This document shows positions 27,034 through 35,322 of a DNA stretch of 64,000 bases, piece by piece. The stretch is from assembly GCA_030583885.1 (NCBI GenBank), contig CP129480.1, positions 2,544,714 through 2,608,713 of the forward strand, in the 5' to 3' direction. Each line of letters begins with the position of its first letter. Position 1 is the first letter of the stretch. A program made the translations under genes and the position numbers. Under the pieces are notes generated by a model that saw only the letters and a program-made list of their open reading frames with translations, was not told the origin of the DNA and made no database searches. This DNA is from Anaerolineales bacterium. Lineage in GTDB: Bacteria > Chloroflexota > Anaerolineae > Anaerolineales > Villigracilaceae.

Positions 27034-27058
27034 TATTTCTTGAAAGGAGAACCCAAAT

Positions 27059-27574
27059 TCATCCCAAAATACGATTTTTGCTTTGAGACGATGTGACTTT
27101 TTTTATCCTTGGCCAATCTCCTAGCAACCAAGCTTCCACTAACTCTTTTTCCTGTTCAATAGCCTGTGGCATTGGCTTTTGTGGACTGAAACCTAGTTTG
27201 CGCAACAATCGATTGAGGTAATTCGGATGATAAGTGACATCAAATTCTCTTTTGATCAATTTTTGGACACGGTCCAATGTCCAGCGATCAGTTGGATATC
27301 CATTCGCCAAAGCCCCTCGTTCCAGCTTCCTCTTTAAGCTTTGCTTTTGTGGATTACTCAACTTCGGCTCGCTACCAGCCGCTTTTCTTTTTTGGAGTCC
27401 GCGCATACCTTTTGTTTCTATGATTCTGGCCCATTGGCCGACCGTGGCCCGGCTTACTCCGAGGTGTCTTGAGATTTCGGCTTTTGACATTTTTCCAGCT
27501 TTCAACAGCCGTCCACCTTCAAGCCGTCTTTCTTCCATTTGTTCTCGGGTTAGGTATGATGGTTTCCATGTCAT
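27059..27574 (-). CDS. IS630 transposase, N-terminal DNA-binding part, first frame
   Basis: 171 residues: a helix-turn-helix (MSKAEISRHLGVSRATVGQWAR) at about 30-50 followed by the winged-helix linker LIKREFDVTYHPNYLNRLL. It runs into the A7 run at 27104-27098 (minus sense ATAAAAAAAGTC) and then stops at 27059. The catalytic frame is reached by skipping one base or losing one A; a standard -1 slip does not reach it. So the enzyme is either made by slippage or inactive. Confidence 0.8.
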   Translation of the reverse strand: MTWKPSYLTREQMEERRLEGGRLLKAGKMSKAEISRHLGVSRATVGQWARIIETKGMRGLQKRKAAGSEPKLSNPQKQSLKRKLERGALANGYPTDRWTLDRVQKLIKREFDVTYHPNYLNRLLRKLGFSPQKPMPQAIEQEKELVEAWLLGDWPRIKKVTSSQSKNRILG

Positions 27575-27609
27575 ACCGACTATTGTAAATCAATCTAAGT
27601 AAACCTGAA

Positions 27610-27897
27610 TAGTATGGTATCTTCAAAAAACGCCAGCGCGTACGCCCGGCGTTTTTTCTCCAGCCTGCAAAACCCGGCAATCGCTGGATTATCATTCCTT
27701 GTCATTTCATTGATCGATGTTCGGGAACGGCAATCGCATCCCTTTCAAGCCGTACAAATCACCAGGGAGCCGAAAAAGGAAGAGAAGAAAGCCGCGGAAA
27801 AGCCATGCTGCTGCCGGAATCCGCGCTATGACAAACGCCTTGAGTGTGATAGCATCCAGCGCCGAATTGCGGTATTCACTAATTTTGAGGAGAAAAT
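27610..27897. other. Gene-poor stretch between the IS element and the MFS gene
   Basis: Holds the terminator at 27625-27657. The rest has open frames on both strands but none with a ribosome site, a recognisable domain or gene-like composition. Nothing else is seen. Confidence 0.5.
27625..27657 (+). terminator. Intrinsic terminator, originally of the rarA operon
   Basis: aaaaaacgcc pairs with ggcgtttttt, a bidirectional hairpin ending in T6. The IS630 element now lies between it and the smr gene. Confidence 0.8.
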
Positions 27898-29091
27898 ATG
27901 TGGACAATAAAAAATAGGTACGTAGTATTAATAGGCGCCTTGCTTGCGCAAGTGACAATTGCGGGTTTGTACGCATGGAGCATATTTGGGAGAGCCCTTG
28001 AAGTGGAAAGGGGATGGGGACCTAATGAGATTTTGGTTCCTTACGCGTTAGCCCAGTTTGTCTTCGCGTTCAGTACATTGTTTTCGGGGTGGTTGGTTGA
28101 CAGAAAGGGACCGAGGATTGCGTTGGTTATCGGCGGCTTGTTGTACGGCGGCGGTCTGATTTTATCCTCGTTCGTTACCTCGCCGATTCTATTGTATTTA
28201 ACCTACGGTGTGTTGTCTGGGGCAGGGGTTGGATTTGTATATGTCTGCCCATTGTCAACATTAATCAAGTGGTTCCCAAAAAATCGCGGCATGATTACAG
28301 GTTTATCGGTGGGTGTGTTCGGCGGCGGCAGCATTATTTTTCAATGGGTTATCTCAAACTTTTTAACGATTACAGATGTGTCTGGTGCCTTCTTATATCT
28401 GGGGATGATTTCCATGGGCGTAATCTTGGTTGGCGCCCTGCTCACAAATAACCCTGTAGGCTTTGTTAAGAAAGCCGGGGAAAAGGGTGAAGGGGATTAC
28501 ACAACTGCCGAGATGGTTAAGACGAGGAAGTTTAAGCTGATTTGGGTTATGTACTGGCTTGCAGTCATACCTGGTTTGCTTGTTCTTGGCGCCGCCAAGA
28601 ATATTGGGATTGAGGTGGCGGGGCTTGAGGCTGTAGCCGCAACCTCAGTGATATCCATTCTGGCTATTTCCAATGCCGGCAGCAGGCTTGTGTCTGGCTC
28701 GTTGTCTGACAAGCTTGGCACATTGAAGGTATTCAAAGGGATATTTACAATCACCATTCTCTCTTTATTGTTCTTGAGCTTTTTAGCCCAAATTAAACTG
28801 TTCTTCTACCTTGGTGTTATTGGCGTGGCTGTCGGTTATGGCGGTTTCCTGGCTTTATTTCCAACTTTCACAAATCAGGAATTTGGCTCCTACCGCTATG
28901 CGTCGAATTATGGCGTCGTCTATCAAGCGTATGGTCTCGCCGCGCTATCGGGTATTTTCTTGAAATCTCTGGTGGGAAGCTATACAACTACTTTTATCTT
29001 TTCCACCTTTGCAGTTGCAGCAGGGCTTGCCATCGCGTTTATGCTAACCGAAAGGAAATCCGAGCTTGCAACAGGAAAGTCAGCGGCTTAA
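27898..29091 (+). CDS. OFA family MFS transporter (oxalate/formate antiporter-like)
   Basis: 397 residues, twelve helices. The N-terminal GLYAWSIFGRALEVERGW is typical of the OFA branch, and GWLVDRKGPR is the MFS loop 2-3 motif. Members move oxalate, formate, lactate or other small carboxylates. The ATG follows gaggagaaaat. Codon use is visibly richer in A/T third positions than the neighbours, and it stands beside an IS element, both hints of transfer. Confidence 0.84.
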   Translation: MWTIKNRYVVLIGALLAQVTIAGLYAWSIFGRALEVERGWGPNEILVPYALAQFVFAFSTLFSGWLVDRKGPRIALVIGGLLYGGGLILSSFVTSPILLYLTYGVLSGAGVGFVYVCPLSTLIKWFPKNRGMITGLSVGVFGGGSIIFQWVISNFLTITDVSGAFLYLGMISMGVILVGALLTNNPVGFVKKAGEKGEGDYTTAEMVKTRKFKLIWVMYWLAVIPGLLVLGAAKNIGIEVAGLEAVAATSVISILAISNAGSRLVSGSLSDKLGTLKVFKGIFTITILSLLFLSFLAQIKLFFYLGVIGVAVGYGGFLALFPTFTNQEFGSYRYASNYGVVYQAYGLAALSGIFLKSLVGSYTTTFIFSTFAVAAGLAIAFMLTERKSELATGKSAA

Positions 29092-29279
29092 GTAGATATC
29101 GAAAAGTATTCTAAACAAGATTGTTCTCGACGACTTGAGCAGAAATTCCTCTTAAAGAACTTGCTGACAGTGCCTTAAATAAAATCCATCTTTAACATGA
29201 TGAATTTTCTCCAAGGCATTGTTCGAGGGTGCACAATAACCCTCAGACCTGTCTTTTTATAGCAGGCCCGAGAGTTATC

Positions 29280-32093
29280 TTACTTCCACAACTTTGCCAA
29301 CTCGTTCAGCGATTTGTAATACGGCTCGATGCTGGGGATGAAGTGCGCCTCGTTCTTTGCATGGGGACCGATCCCCGACTGACCCCAGACGACGGCTTGT
29401 CCGCCGGGGGCGAATCTCGCGCTGGTACCGGGTAACTTCTTCCCGATCCTCGGTTCATTCCCACCCGACGCCTGTTTGACCGCTTGGATGAGCGCTTTCA
29501 ACGCCGGGGTATTCGGGTCGCACGCCACGCCGTTTTCCATCACCGAAAAGTTGACTTCCAGTCCGTTGGATTCGCAATACGCTTCGACCTGCGACCTTAA
29601 CCCTTCGACATCATCCTGCGGGATGGGACGGATTTCCACGCCGAGAATCCCCTCCCCGGCTGTGACGTTGTACACGCCCGGCGTTCCGACATTGATGAAC
29701 GGGAATTTCGCCTGCGATTGCCAGCCATCGGATGATTTCAGTGTGAGGTGCTTGGAAAAGATTTCATTCAACGCAGAACGCGCGGCGATGAGTTTTTCGC
29801 TCAAGTCGCCTGTGCCTGCCACGCCGCTGTGACCTTTTGCTCCTCGTGCGATGACATCAAAGCGCATCACGCCGCGATTCTCCACGCAGATTTCGCCGAA
29901 GAGCTCGTCGCCTTTTTCACCTGTCCGCTCGCCTGCGACGAACAACGAGGGGATGAGATTTAATTCCTTCAGCACATGCGGCGTTCCCCACTCCTCCGCT
30001 TCACCATTTTCTTCGTTACCGACCAGCAGTAATGAAATATTGGGGGATGGCGCTCCCGATTTCAGCATATCCTTCATCCACACCATATAGGTCGCTACAA
30101 CGGTTTTCATGTCCGCTGCGCCACGGCCCCAGAGATAATCCCCCTCGATATACGGGGTAAATTGCGAATCGTCAGGTTCGGGTTCGACAACGTCAAAGTG
30201 ACCTGTTAACAGAATCAGGGGTTGATGGTTCTCGTGCGGACGGGAGGTGAACGGCGGAAAGGCCGCATATACTGCGGGATATTTTCCATCAAAGAATTTT
30301 ACGTCCAGGCCGACATTTCGCAGGTAATCATCGATCAATGAACCTGCGCGATGGACTTCATCATGGCGTTCGTCAGGACTGGCCGTAACAGACGGAATGC
30401 GAATCAATTGCTGGGCGAGATCAAGAATTTCGCTGGTTTTATCCGGATAGGAAACTTCAATAACCGCCTGGGCACGCGGGCGAAATTGGATTGGCGTTTG
30501 AGATGACTGCCTCGCCGCGTCACGCCCGCGCTGAAGGAATTCCGCGATCCTGGATGCGTCACCGCCGAGCATCTTGTAATCAGATGCAATCCGTTCCACA
30601 TCGCTTTTGACCTGCGCTTCGCGCTCAAAATGAATCTCCTTCAAAACATCCAGCGGCACCTCGCTGCCGCCGCCCAATTGACTTTGCAGGCGGGCACGGA
30701 TTTTTTCAGCAGTGCTGCGGGCACCTTCGGACATTTCGACGAGGGGATGTAAATCGTTCCACAAGTTCAATGCCTCAGCCAACGGCCTGACTTCATTAAG
30801 TGTCCATTTGAGGAAATCGCGCATGCCCGTTGGCTTGGCAGTCAGCGGATTTTCGATCTCGGCGCGCATGCTGAATTTCGCGGCGAGGGTCTCGTTGGCC
30901 CGGGCGCGGGCGATGTCTTCGCGGTCGTATCGGAAACCACGTGCAAACTGCGGATCTGAATAGATGCGCAAAAGCAGAAGGTGTTTAAGGGTCAGATTCG
31001 CAATATCCAGATCGAGGCTGTGGCCGCCATCATCCACGCGGATTTCGACGCGCCCCATCGGCAGGTTAATGCGTGCCATGAGATTCTGTTTTTCGATCTG
31101 CAGGGCCATCTCCTCGGGAGGCGCCGCCTGCCCCACGGCAAACAGGCCGCGGGTATAAAGATGCGTCAACTCGTCACTTGTGGTGGAGATCAACCGCTCG
31201 ACCGGCTCCGCAAATGAACGCGCGCGCACAGGAGTCCAGTTGTTATTTCCGAAACGCATGCCGCGGCGCACGAGGTCATAAGAGAGCTGCAGGTAATCGT
31301 TGTACGAACGGTAGAGATCAGGGAGATCAAGCTCGCGCGGATTGGGGAAGGTGAGATTACGGACCGAATCATGCCCGGTGAGGACAACCACCGCGCGTCC
31401 ATCCCTGACCTGAGCCTGCATCGGCGTGGACGCAGCGGTCGCAATGAACAGGCTGGCAAACGCGCGCAGGAGGCGCGTTGCCGTTATATAGAATTCCGAT
31501 TTGAACTCATCAAGATGTGTATCGCCGCGTTCACTCGATGAAAGATGCATGAAATCCCATGCAAAGAGCGGATCGGGCAGGGAGAGGTTGCTGTGAATGC
31601 CCGCGGTTGCAAGCGTATCGCCATACAGATCAACACATTTTTTGAGATAACGGCGCTTCGCGATCTCCCAACTATCAGGGATGGAATGATGGCTGATCTC
31701 CGTGAGGAATAGGAGGTTTCCATGCCAGTAATGCAAACGATCACCGAAGTTGACACTTGCACGATGCAGTGCGTTGATGAGCGAAGCTTCGATGAGGCGC
31801 GCTTCAAAGATCGTCCCGCGCGGACTGTAATACGGACGCGTTGCCCACTCGACCATCCAGTGAAAGATCTCGAGTTGACTGAACTGTGCCTGCCAGTGCG
31901 GGATGCACTCGGCGCGCAGGTAATCCACAAAGGATTGACGGCTGGGACCCGCGCCGACGGTGAGCAGGGGACGCAACTCAGCATCCAGAAGGTTCCACTC
32001 CTGTTCAAAACCGTTGAGTCCGCCCAGCGGTCTTTCTTTGATGGCTTGCTCCACTGCAAGAAGGTATTTGTCGGCGAATTTTTGTGATGGCAT
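29280..32093 (-). CDS. Fusion protein: glutamate-cysteine-ligase-like domain + M20 metallopeptidase
   Basis: 937 residues from the ATG at 32093. Residues about 15-420 resemble the carboxylate-amine / glutamate-cysteine ligase fold: GLNGFEQEWNLLDAELRPL (acidic Mg/ATP strand), HSNLSLPDPL, and MGRVEIRVDDGGHSLDLDI. Residues about 545-937 are an M20 peptidase of the ArgE/DapE type: LLTGHFDVVEP, WGRGAADMKT, LLLVGNEENGEAEEW, the HSG dimer motif ARGAKGHSGVAG and the final GPHAKNEAHFI. A ligase that makes and a peptidase that cleaves amide bonds on one chain is unusual. The aminotransferase gene at 32206 lies just upstream on the same strand and is probably cotranscribed. Substrate unknown, perhaps a small peptide or N-acyl amino acid. 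Confidence 0.75.
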   Translation of the reverse strand: MPSQKFADKYLLAVEQAIKERPLGGLNGFEQEWNLLDAELRPLLTVGAGPSRQSFVDYLRAECIPHWQAQFSQLEIFHWMVEWATRPYYSPRGTIFEARLIEASLINALHRASVNFGDRLHYWHGNLLFLTEISHHSIPDSWEIAKRRYLKKCVDLYGDTLATAGIHSNLSLPDPLFAWDFMHLSSSERGDTHLDEFKSEFYITATRLLRAFASLFIATAASTPMQAQVRDGRAVVVLTGHDSVRNLTFPNPRELDLPDLYRSYNDYLQLSYDLVRRGMRFGNNNWTPVRARSFAEPVERLISTTSDELTHLYTRGLFAVGQAAPPEEMALQIEKQNLMARINLPMGRVEIRVDDGGHSLDLDIANLTLKHLLLLRIYSDPQFARGFRYDREDIARARANETLAAKFSMRAEIENPLTAKPTGMRDFLKWTLNEVRPLAEALNLWNDLHPLVEMSEGARSTAEKIRARLQSQLGGGSEVPLDVLKEIHFEREAQVKSDVERIASDYKMLGGDASRIAEFLQRGRDAARQSSQTPIQFRPRAQAVIEVSYPDKTSEILDLAQQLIRIPSVTASPDERHDEVHRAGSLIDDYLRNVGLDVKFFDGKYPAVYAAFPPFTSRPHENHQPLILLTGHFDVVEPEPDDSQFTPYIEGDYLWGRGAADMKTVVATYMVWMKDMLKSGAPSPNISLLLVGNEENGEAEEWGTPHVLKELNLIPSLFVAGERTGEKGDELFGEICVENRGVMRFDVIARGAKGHSGVAGTGDLSEKLIAARSALNEIFSKHLTLKSSDGWQSQAKFPFINVGTPGVYNVTAGEGILGVEIRPIPQDDVEGLRSQVEAYCESNGLEVNFSVMENGVACDPNTPALKALIQAVKQASGGNEPRIGKKLPGTSARFAPGGQAVVWGQSGIGPHAKNEAHFIPSIEPYYKSLNELAKLWK

Positions 32094-32097
32094 AGTC

Positions 32098-32185
32098 TTT
32101 TTAACCACAGATAAACGGAGATAAACAGGGATAGGCGATAAGTGAGCTAGTGATTTCGATACGGCGGCTTTGCCAATCACCGAAC
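32098..32185. repeat. Mixed interspersed repeats between two cotranscribed genes
   Basis: ttaaccacagataaacggag is a common direct-type repeat fragment and gtgatttcgatacggcgg ... aatcaccgaa is a piece of the REP-like family. No gene. Confidence 0.45.
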
Positions 32186-32205
32186 CAGCAGATTATTTTG
32201 GGAAA

Positions 32206-33510
32206 TTAGTATTTCAGCGCGTTCAAGCCTTCCATCAATCGCTGGAATGCCCCTTCTGTCCGTTCAGCAGGGGTGGCATAGGAGAAGCGGACCCACTCGC
32301 TGCCGAAGGGTGAGAAGAACGCACCGGGGACAATGGCAACACCGTGATTTTCCGCCAGGTATTGGCCAAGCGGCTCGCTGTCTGCCCATCCCTTTGCTTT
32401 GATGAACTCGCCGACGTTCATGAAGGCATAATAACCCTTCCCGATGATGTGCTGCAGTCCGCTTTCGGCTAGGAGTTTCTTCAAGACCACACGGCTGGCA
32501 TTGGTTGGCTCGATGATGGTTCTGGCGGCTTCGGCAAATCCCATTTCGTAGGCCGCCATGGCGACGGCGAGTGAATAGAACGAGGGGATGACCCCATGCG
32601 AGGCGCGGGCGGTGATGAATTTGATCACGGCTTCATCTGCGATCAAATGACAATTGCGGATGTTGGAACCGCCGAGTGATTTGGTGATGCCATCGAGGAA
32701 CATGATACGCATCCGCTCTTCGGGGGTGAAGTTCTTGAGGAAGGAATTCAAGTCCATGGCAGATGCATCCGTGACGTAGTGATACATCCAATCGAAGAGC
32801 ACAAAGGCGACGCCGGCTTCCAATGCAGCCTTGGCGAGCGAAACTTGTTTTTCAACGGTTATGGTCAAGCCAGTGGGGTTATCGGGATTGGTGATGATGA
32901 GACCTGCGAGTTTGCGCCCTTTTGACTCGGCAAACTTCACGCTTTCACGAATCGCATCTTCAGAATACGCCCATCCCTGTGCGGGGTCGCCCGGCGCCCA
33001 GAGGACGTTCGCACCGACTCCGTATGGTCCCCAGTTGTAGGAGATCCACGGGACGCGCGAGACCATAACGAGGTCGCCCTGACGTCCGTGACCGAGCGCC
33101 AGCATGGCTTGATAGGCTTTGATGAGCGCATCGCGTCCGCCCGCAGTGCCGAGCACGTTGGCGGGTCCCCGGCCTGAGGAGGAATCCAGTTTCCAATATT
33201 GCTCGATCACGGACTTGCGATAGGCGTCTGTGCCGAAGGGCATATCGTAGGACGTCCCATGCTCGAGCTGGAGTTGAAGCGCGCGTTCGAGGATCGGTTT
33301 GGGAGTTCCAGGCAATGATGCGCCTCCATCGCCTTGTGAAGCATCATAAACCGCCGAGTCGGGATTCTTTTCCTGATATACCTTCAATGATTTGTTGATA
33401 AGGAACATGCGTGAAGGCGGGATTTCCATCATTTGTTTGAGATGGTTGTTGACAGGAATAAGGTTCTGTTCGTCAACAGCAAAGACCGGGGTGGTGTTGG
33501 AAGTGGACAT
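32206..33510 (-). CDS. PLP-dependent class I/II aminotransferase
   Basis: 434 residues of fold-type I. Seen: ASQGDGGASLPGTP (N-terminal arm), LGTAGGRDALIKAY, IITNPDNPTGLT (Asn for PLP), FDWMYHYVTD and the Schiff-base Lys in FLDGITKSLGGSNIRN; SEWVRFSYATPAE holds the carboxylate Arg. The ATG at 33510 has aaggagaa. A terminator hairpin lies directly before that ribosome site. Downstream is the ligase/M20 fusion; a shared amino-acid pathway is likely but unknown. Confidence 0.84.
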   Translation of the reverse strand: MSTSNTTPVFAVDEQNLIPVNNHLKQMMEIPPSRMFLINKSLKVYQEKNPDSAVYDASQGDGGASLPGTPKPILERALQLQLEHGTSYDMPFGTDAYRKSVIEQYWKLDSSSGRGPANVLGTAGGRDALIKAYQAMLALGHGRQGDLVMVSRVPWISYNWGPYGVGANVLWAPGDPAQGWAYSEDAIRESVKFAESKGRKLAGLIITNPDNPTGLTITVEKQVSLAKAALEAGVAFVLFDWMYHYVTDASAMDLNSFLKNFTPEERMRIMFLDGITKSLGGSNIRNCHLIADEAVIKFITARASHGVIPSFYSLAVAMAAYEMGFAEAARTIIEPTNASRVVLKKLLAESGLQHIIGKGYYAFMNVGEFIKAKGWADSEPLGQYLAENHGVAIVPGAFFSPFGSEWVRFSYATPAERTEGAFQRLMEGLNALKY

Positions 33511-33529
33511 GCTTTCTTCTCCTTAAGAA

Positions 33530-33554
33530 AAACGCCCCGAGCATCGGGGCGTTT
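33530..33554 (-). terminator. Intrinsic terminator directly before the aminotransferase ribosome site (attenuator candidate)
   Basis: In minus sense aaacgccccga / tcggggcgttt with loop tgc, then TTTTTCTTAAGGAG. Only about 20 nt separate it from the ATG at 33510, too few for a promoter. Confidence 0.7.
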
Positions 33555-33570
33555 GGTGTATCTGGTAAGG

Positions 33571-33669
33571 TCAAATCTGCTCCTGTTCACCCGACAACAA
33601 CCAAAACCCCGCCGCTGAATTGGTGAGGTTGGAATTGGTGTTTGTATCCACGATCAAAAGGTTGAACAT
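33571..33669 (-). CDS. Possible 32-residue leader ORF or small gene
   Basis: ATG at 33669, stop TGA at 33571, ending 17 nt before the terminator stem. The peptide starts MFNLLIVDTNTNSN and contains AAGFWLLSG. There is no good ribosome site. It could be a leader peptide that senses translation before the aminotransferase operon, or a chance frame. Confidence 0.25.
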   Translation of the reverse strand: MFNLLIVDTNTNSNLTNSAAGFWLLSGEQEQI

Positions 33670-33702
33670 TGCGCGCAAGGATACCACCGCGCTCAATCTG
33701 CG

Positions 33703-34017
33703 TCAAGCAATGGAATGGTTTAATCCATGTACGCCAATTGGAAATAATTCTACGCCGTCTGGCGCGGCCGCAAGCAGTGGTCTTGCCTGCGCGATAAGAG
33801 CGTGCACCTGCTCGTTGCCCAGGGATGCATCATGCGCATCCCTGCTGTCCCAAATTTCAAACACCCAAAGATGGGTTGAATTGGAAAGGTCTTCACTTAC
33901 AATGTACATTTGACATTCAGGGATGGCTGCCACAACCTGTGCGGCTTGTTTCAGGATTTCTGCAAGTTGGGCGCGTTTCCCGTCCCGTGCGATCAATTTT
34001 CCCGTCATTGCATACAT
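33703..34017 (-). CDS. Antibiotic biosynthesis monooxygenase (ABM) domain protein
   Basis: 104 residues from the ATG at 34017 (RBS gggga): GKLIARDGKRAQLAEILKQA, QMYIVSEDLSNSTHLWVFEIWDS and HDASLGNEQVHALIA form the ferredoxin-like ABM/YgiN fold, with the conserved W-x-x-x-E strand. Such proteins are cofactorless monooxygenases or stress-related dimers. It is the last of three closely packed minus-strand genes. Confidence 0.8.
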   Translation of the reverse strand: MYAMTGKLIARDGKRAQLAEILKQAAQVVAAIPECQMYIVSEDLSNSTHLWVFEIWDSRDAHDASLGNEQVHALIAQARPLLAAAPDGVELFPIGVHGLNHSIA

Positions 34018-34019
34018 GA

Positions 34020-34316
34020 TTATTTCCCCGCATTCAATTCTACCAATTGTGGCCTGGACTTCGGCACGCGGCGAAGTTCGCCGCGTGCCTCCATGTCCAG
34101 CTTTACGGTGGTGTAATACCACGAAATCGACCCGTCAAAATCCTCTTGCAACTGATCCGCGACAAGCCCGCCTAATTTCATAAACGTCATGGGGCCGAAG
34201 GCCTGCAGATTCTCAAGAATCGCCCTGCGGACAATATCGTATTTTGCTTTCTCAATGCGGACAGCCTGCTTCGTCGGGTCGGGGTTAAGAGCAAGAACCG
34301 TTTCATCCGAAGACAT
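34020..34316 (-). CDS. DUF6958-like small protein
   Basis: 98 residues with an N-terminal VRIEKAKYDIVRRAIL and a C-terminal SWYYTTVKLDMEARGELRRV segment that resembles the DUF6958 pattern (winged-helix-like, W...TVxLDLEAxG). Function unknown. Its stop is directly before the start of the ABM gene and it follows the VOC gene by 11 nt, so all three are one transcript. Confidence 0.6.
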   Translation of the reverse strand: MSSDETVLALNPDPTKQAVRIEKAKYDIVRRAILENLQAFGPMTFMKLGGLVADQLQEDFDGSISWYYTTVKLDMEARGELRRVPKSRPQLVELNAGK

Positions 34317-34327
34317 GATGCACCTGC

Positions 34328-34693
34328 CTACTCTGAGGGATTCATGCTCGTATACAAAGCAAGCACGTTCCAGGTTGGGTCCTGAAAAACCCCCCATCCA
34401 GCCAAAACCGGGGATCTCTGTTTTTTATACAGGATTTTTCCGCCAAGTTTTTCCACATTCATCAAGTCCGTCTCGATATCATCGCTACCAATATAAACGA
34501 GCACCTGTCCGGCTGGGTTTTCTTTGGAAATCTGTGGGAAGCCGCCGCCCGTCCCATCCGCCGCCTCCCACAAGGTGTAATTCATGTCAGGTATATGCTG
34601 GAGTTTCCAGCCGAATAGACCGGCATAGAATTTTCCAGCGGCTTCCCCATTTGCGGCGGGGATCTCAACGTGGACAACATTGCGTTTGGACAT
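34328..34693 (-). CDS. VOC (glyoxalase/bleomycin resistance) family protein
   Basis: 121 residues: HVEIPAANGEAAGKFYAGLFGWK in the first beta-alpha-beta-beta-beta unit and VLVYIGSDDIETDLMNVEKLGGKIL in the second. Metal ligand candidates are the N-terminal His-x-Glu and the late Glu-free strand FQDPTWNVLALY, so metal binding is uncertain. The ATG at 34693 follows aaggag. First gene of a trio with the DUF6958-like and ABM genes. Confidence 0.8.
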   Translation of the reverse strand: MSKRNVVHVEIPAANGEAAGKFYAGLFGWKLQHIPDMNYTLWEAADGTGGGFPQISKENPAGQVLVYIGSDDIETDLMNVEKLGGKILYKKQRSPVLAGWGVFQDPTWNVLALYTSMNPSE

Positions 34694-34846
34694 AATATTC
34701 TCCTTTTCTAAAAACGGATAAAGTTGATATATTTTAGAACATTATTTCTAATAACGCAAGCGCCAGAAATGGAATTTCTTTCCAATCCACCGCCAAATAC
34801 ATGCAAATACGCTTCGTGCCGGACCGTGCACCTGCCCCCCGAAACA

Positions 34847-34875
34847 AAGAAGTCCCGTGTTTAGCAGGACTTCTT
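34847..34875 (-). terminator. Intrinsic terminator after the PilZ gene
   Basis: aagaagtcc and ggacttctt pair around an 11-nt loop, followed in minus sense by tgtttcg. Confidence 0.7.
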
Positions 34876-34892
34876 ATACTTCGTTTTTCTAT

Positions 34893-35234
34893 TTATTTGC
34901 CAAACTTTTCCAGAATACGAACGAAAATATCCCTGTCTTCGGGCATGATCTCCACAAGCTCAAAGCCAACGCGGTAGAGGGTCAGCTCGATGGTATCCTG
35001 CTCGCACCATTTTGTGCGGGCGATCAGCACGATATAGGGGAGATCCGCCAAGTCGGCGGTCAATTCAAGGCGAAGATAATAATCCTTATCGATGGGTAGA
35101 GGTGCTATTGTCTCCAGTTTCAGTCCGACGGAACTGATCTCCACCATGTGGCCAAGAAGCTCCTGTGTATCGTCGTTCAGGACCCGCATATAAAAAGGAA
35201 AATTCTTTCGCGGAGTGGTCCTTCGTTCAGGCAT
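34893..35234 (-). CDS. PilZ domain protein
   Basis: 113 residues: the N-terminal RRTTPRKNF carries the RxxxR c-di-GMP motif, and VEISSVGLKLE the (D/N)xSxxG motif, here with Glu-Ile-Ser-Ser-x-Gly. It is a single-domain c-di-GMP receptor, probably signalling surface or motility functions. The ATG at 35234 has a weak ribosome site. Confidence 0.82.
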   Translation of the reverse strand: MPERRTTPRKNFPFYMRVLNDDTQELLGHMVEISSVGLKLETIAPLPIDKDYYLRLELTADLADLPYIVLIARTKWCEQDTIELTLYRVGFELVEIMPEDRDIFVRILEKFGK

Positions 35235-35322
35235 GTGACCTCACTTTCGCTAGACAATCAGACCGTTTCCCTGATTATACATAAATAACAGTGAGGCGGT
35301 TGGAAAAAATCCAGCCGCTTCA

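Larger units (their letters stand above)
26544..27609 (-). mobile_element. IS630-family insertion sequence (1066 bp)
   Basis: Flanked on both sides by TA (26542-26543 and 27610-27611), the target duplication of this family. Terminal inverted repeats TTCAGGTTAACT (left) and TTCAGGTTTACT (right, minus sense) match at 11 of 12 positions. Inside is a transposase on the minus strand split into two frames at an A7 run. The stop codon of the transposase lies within the left inverted repeat. Confidence 0.9.

Noticed and set aside
27614..27910. A 98-codon frame after the IS element
   Set aside because: It overlaps the terminator, has no ribosome site or domain and ends across the transporter start.
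33650..33702. T-box-like string AAGGATACCACCGCG on the plus strand
   Set aside because: It matches the T-box core only partly (ATACC in place of GTGGT), is followed by no terminator, and no amino-acid or tRNA-synthetase gene lies downstream on that strand.
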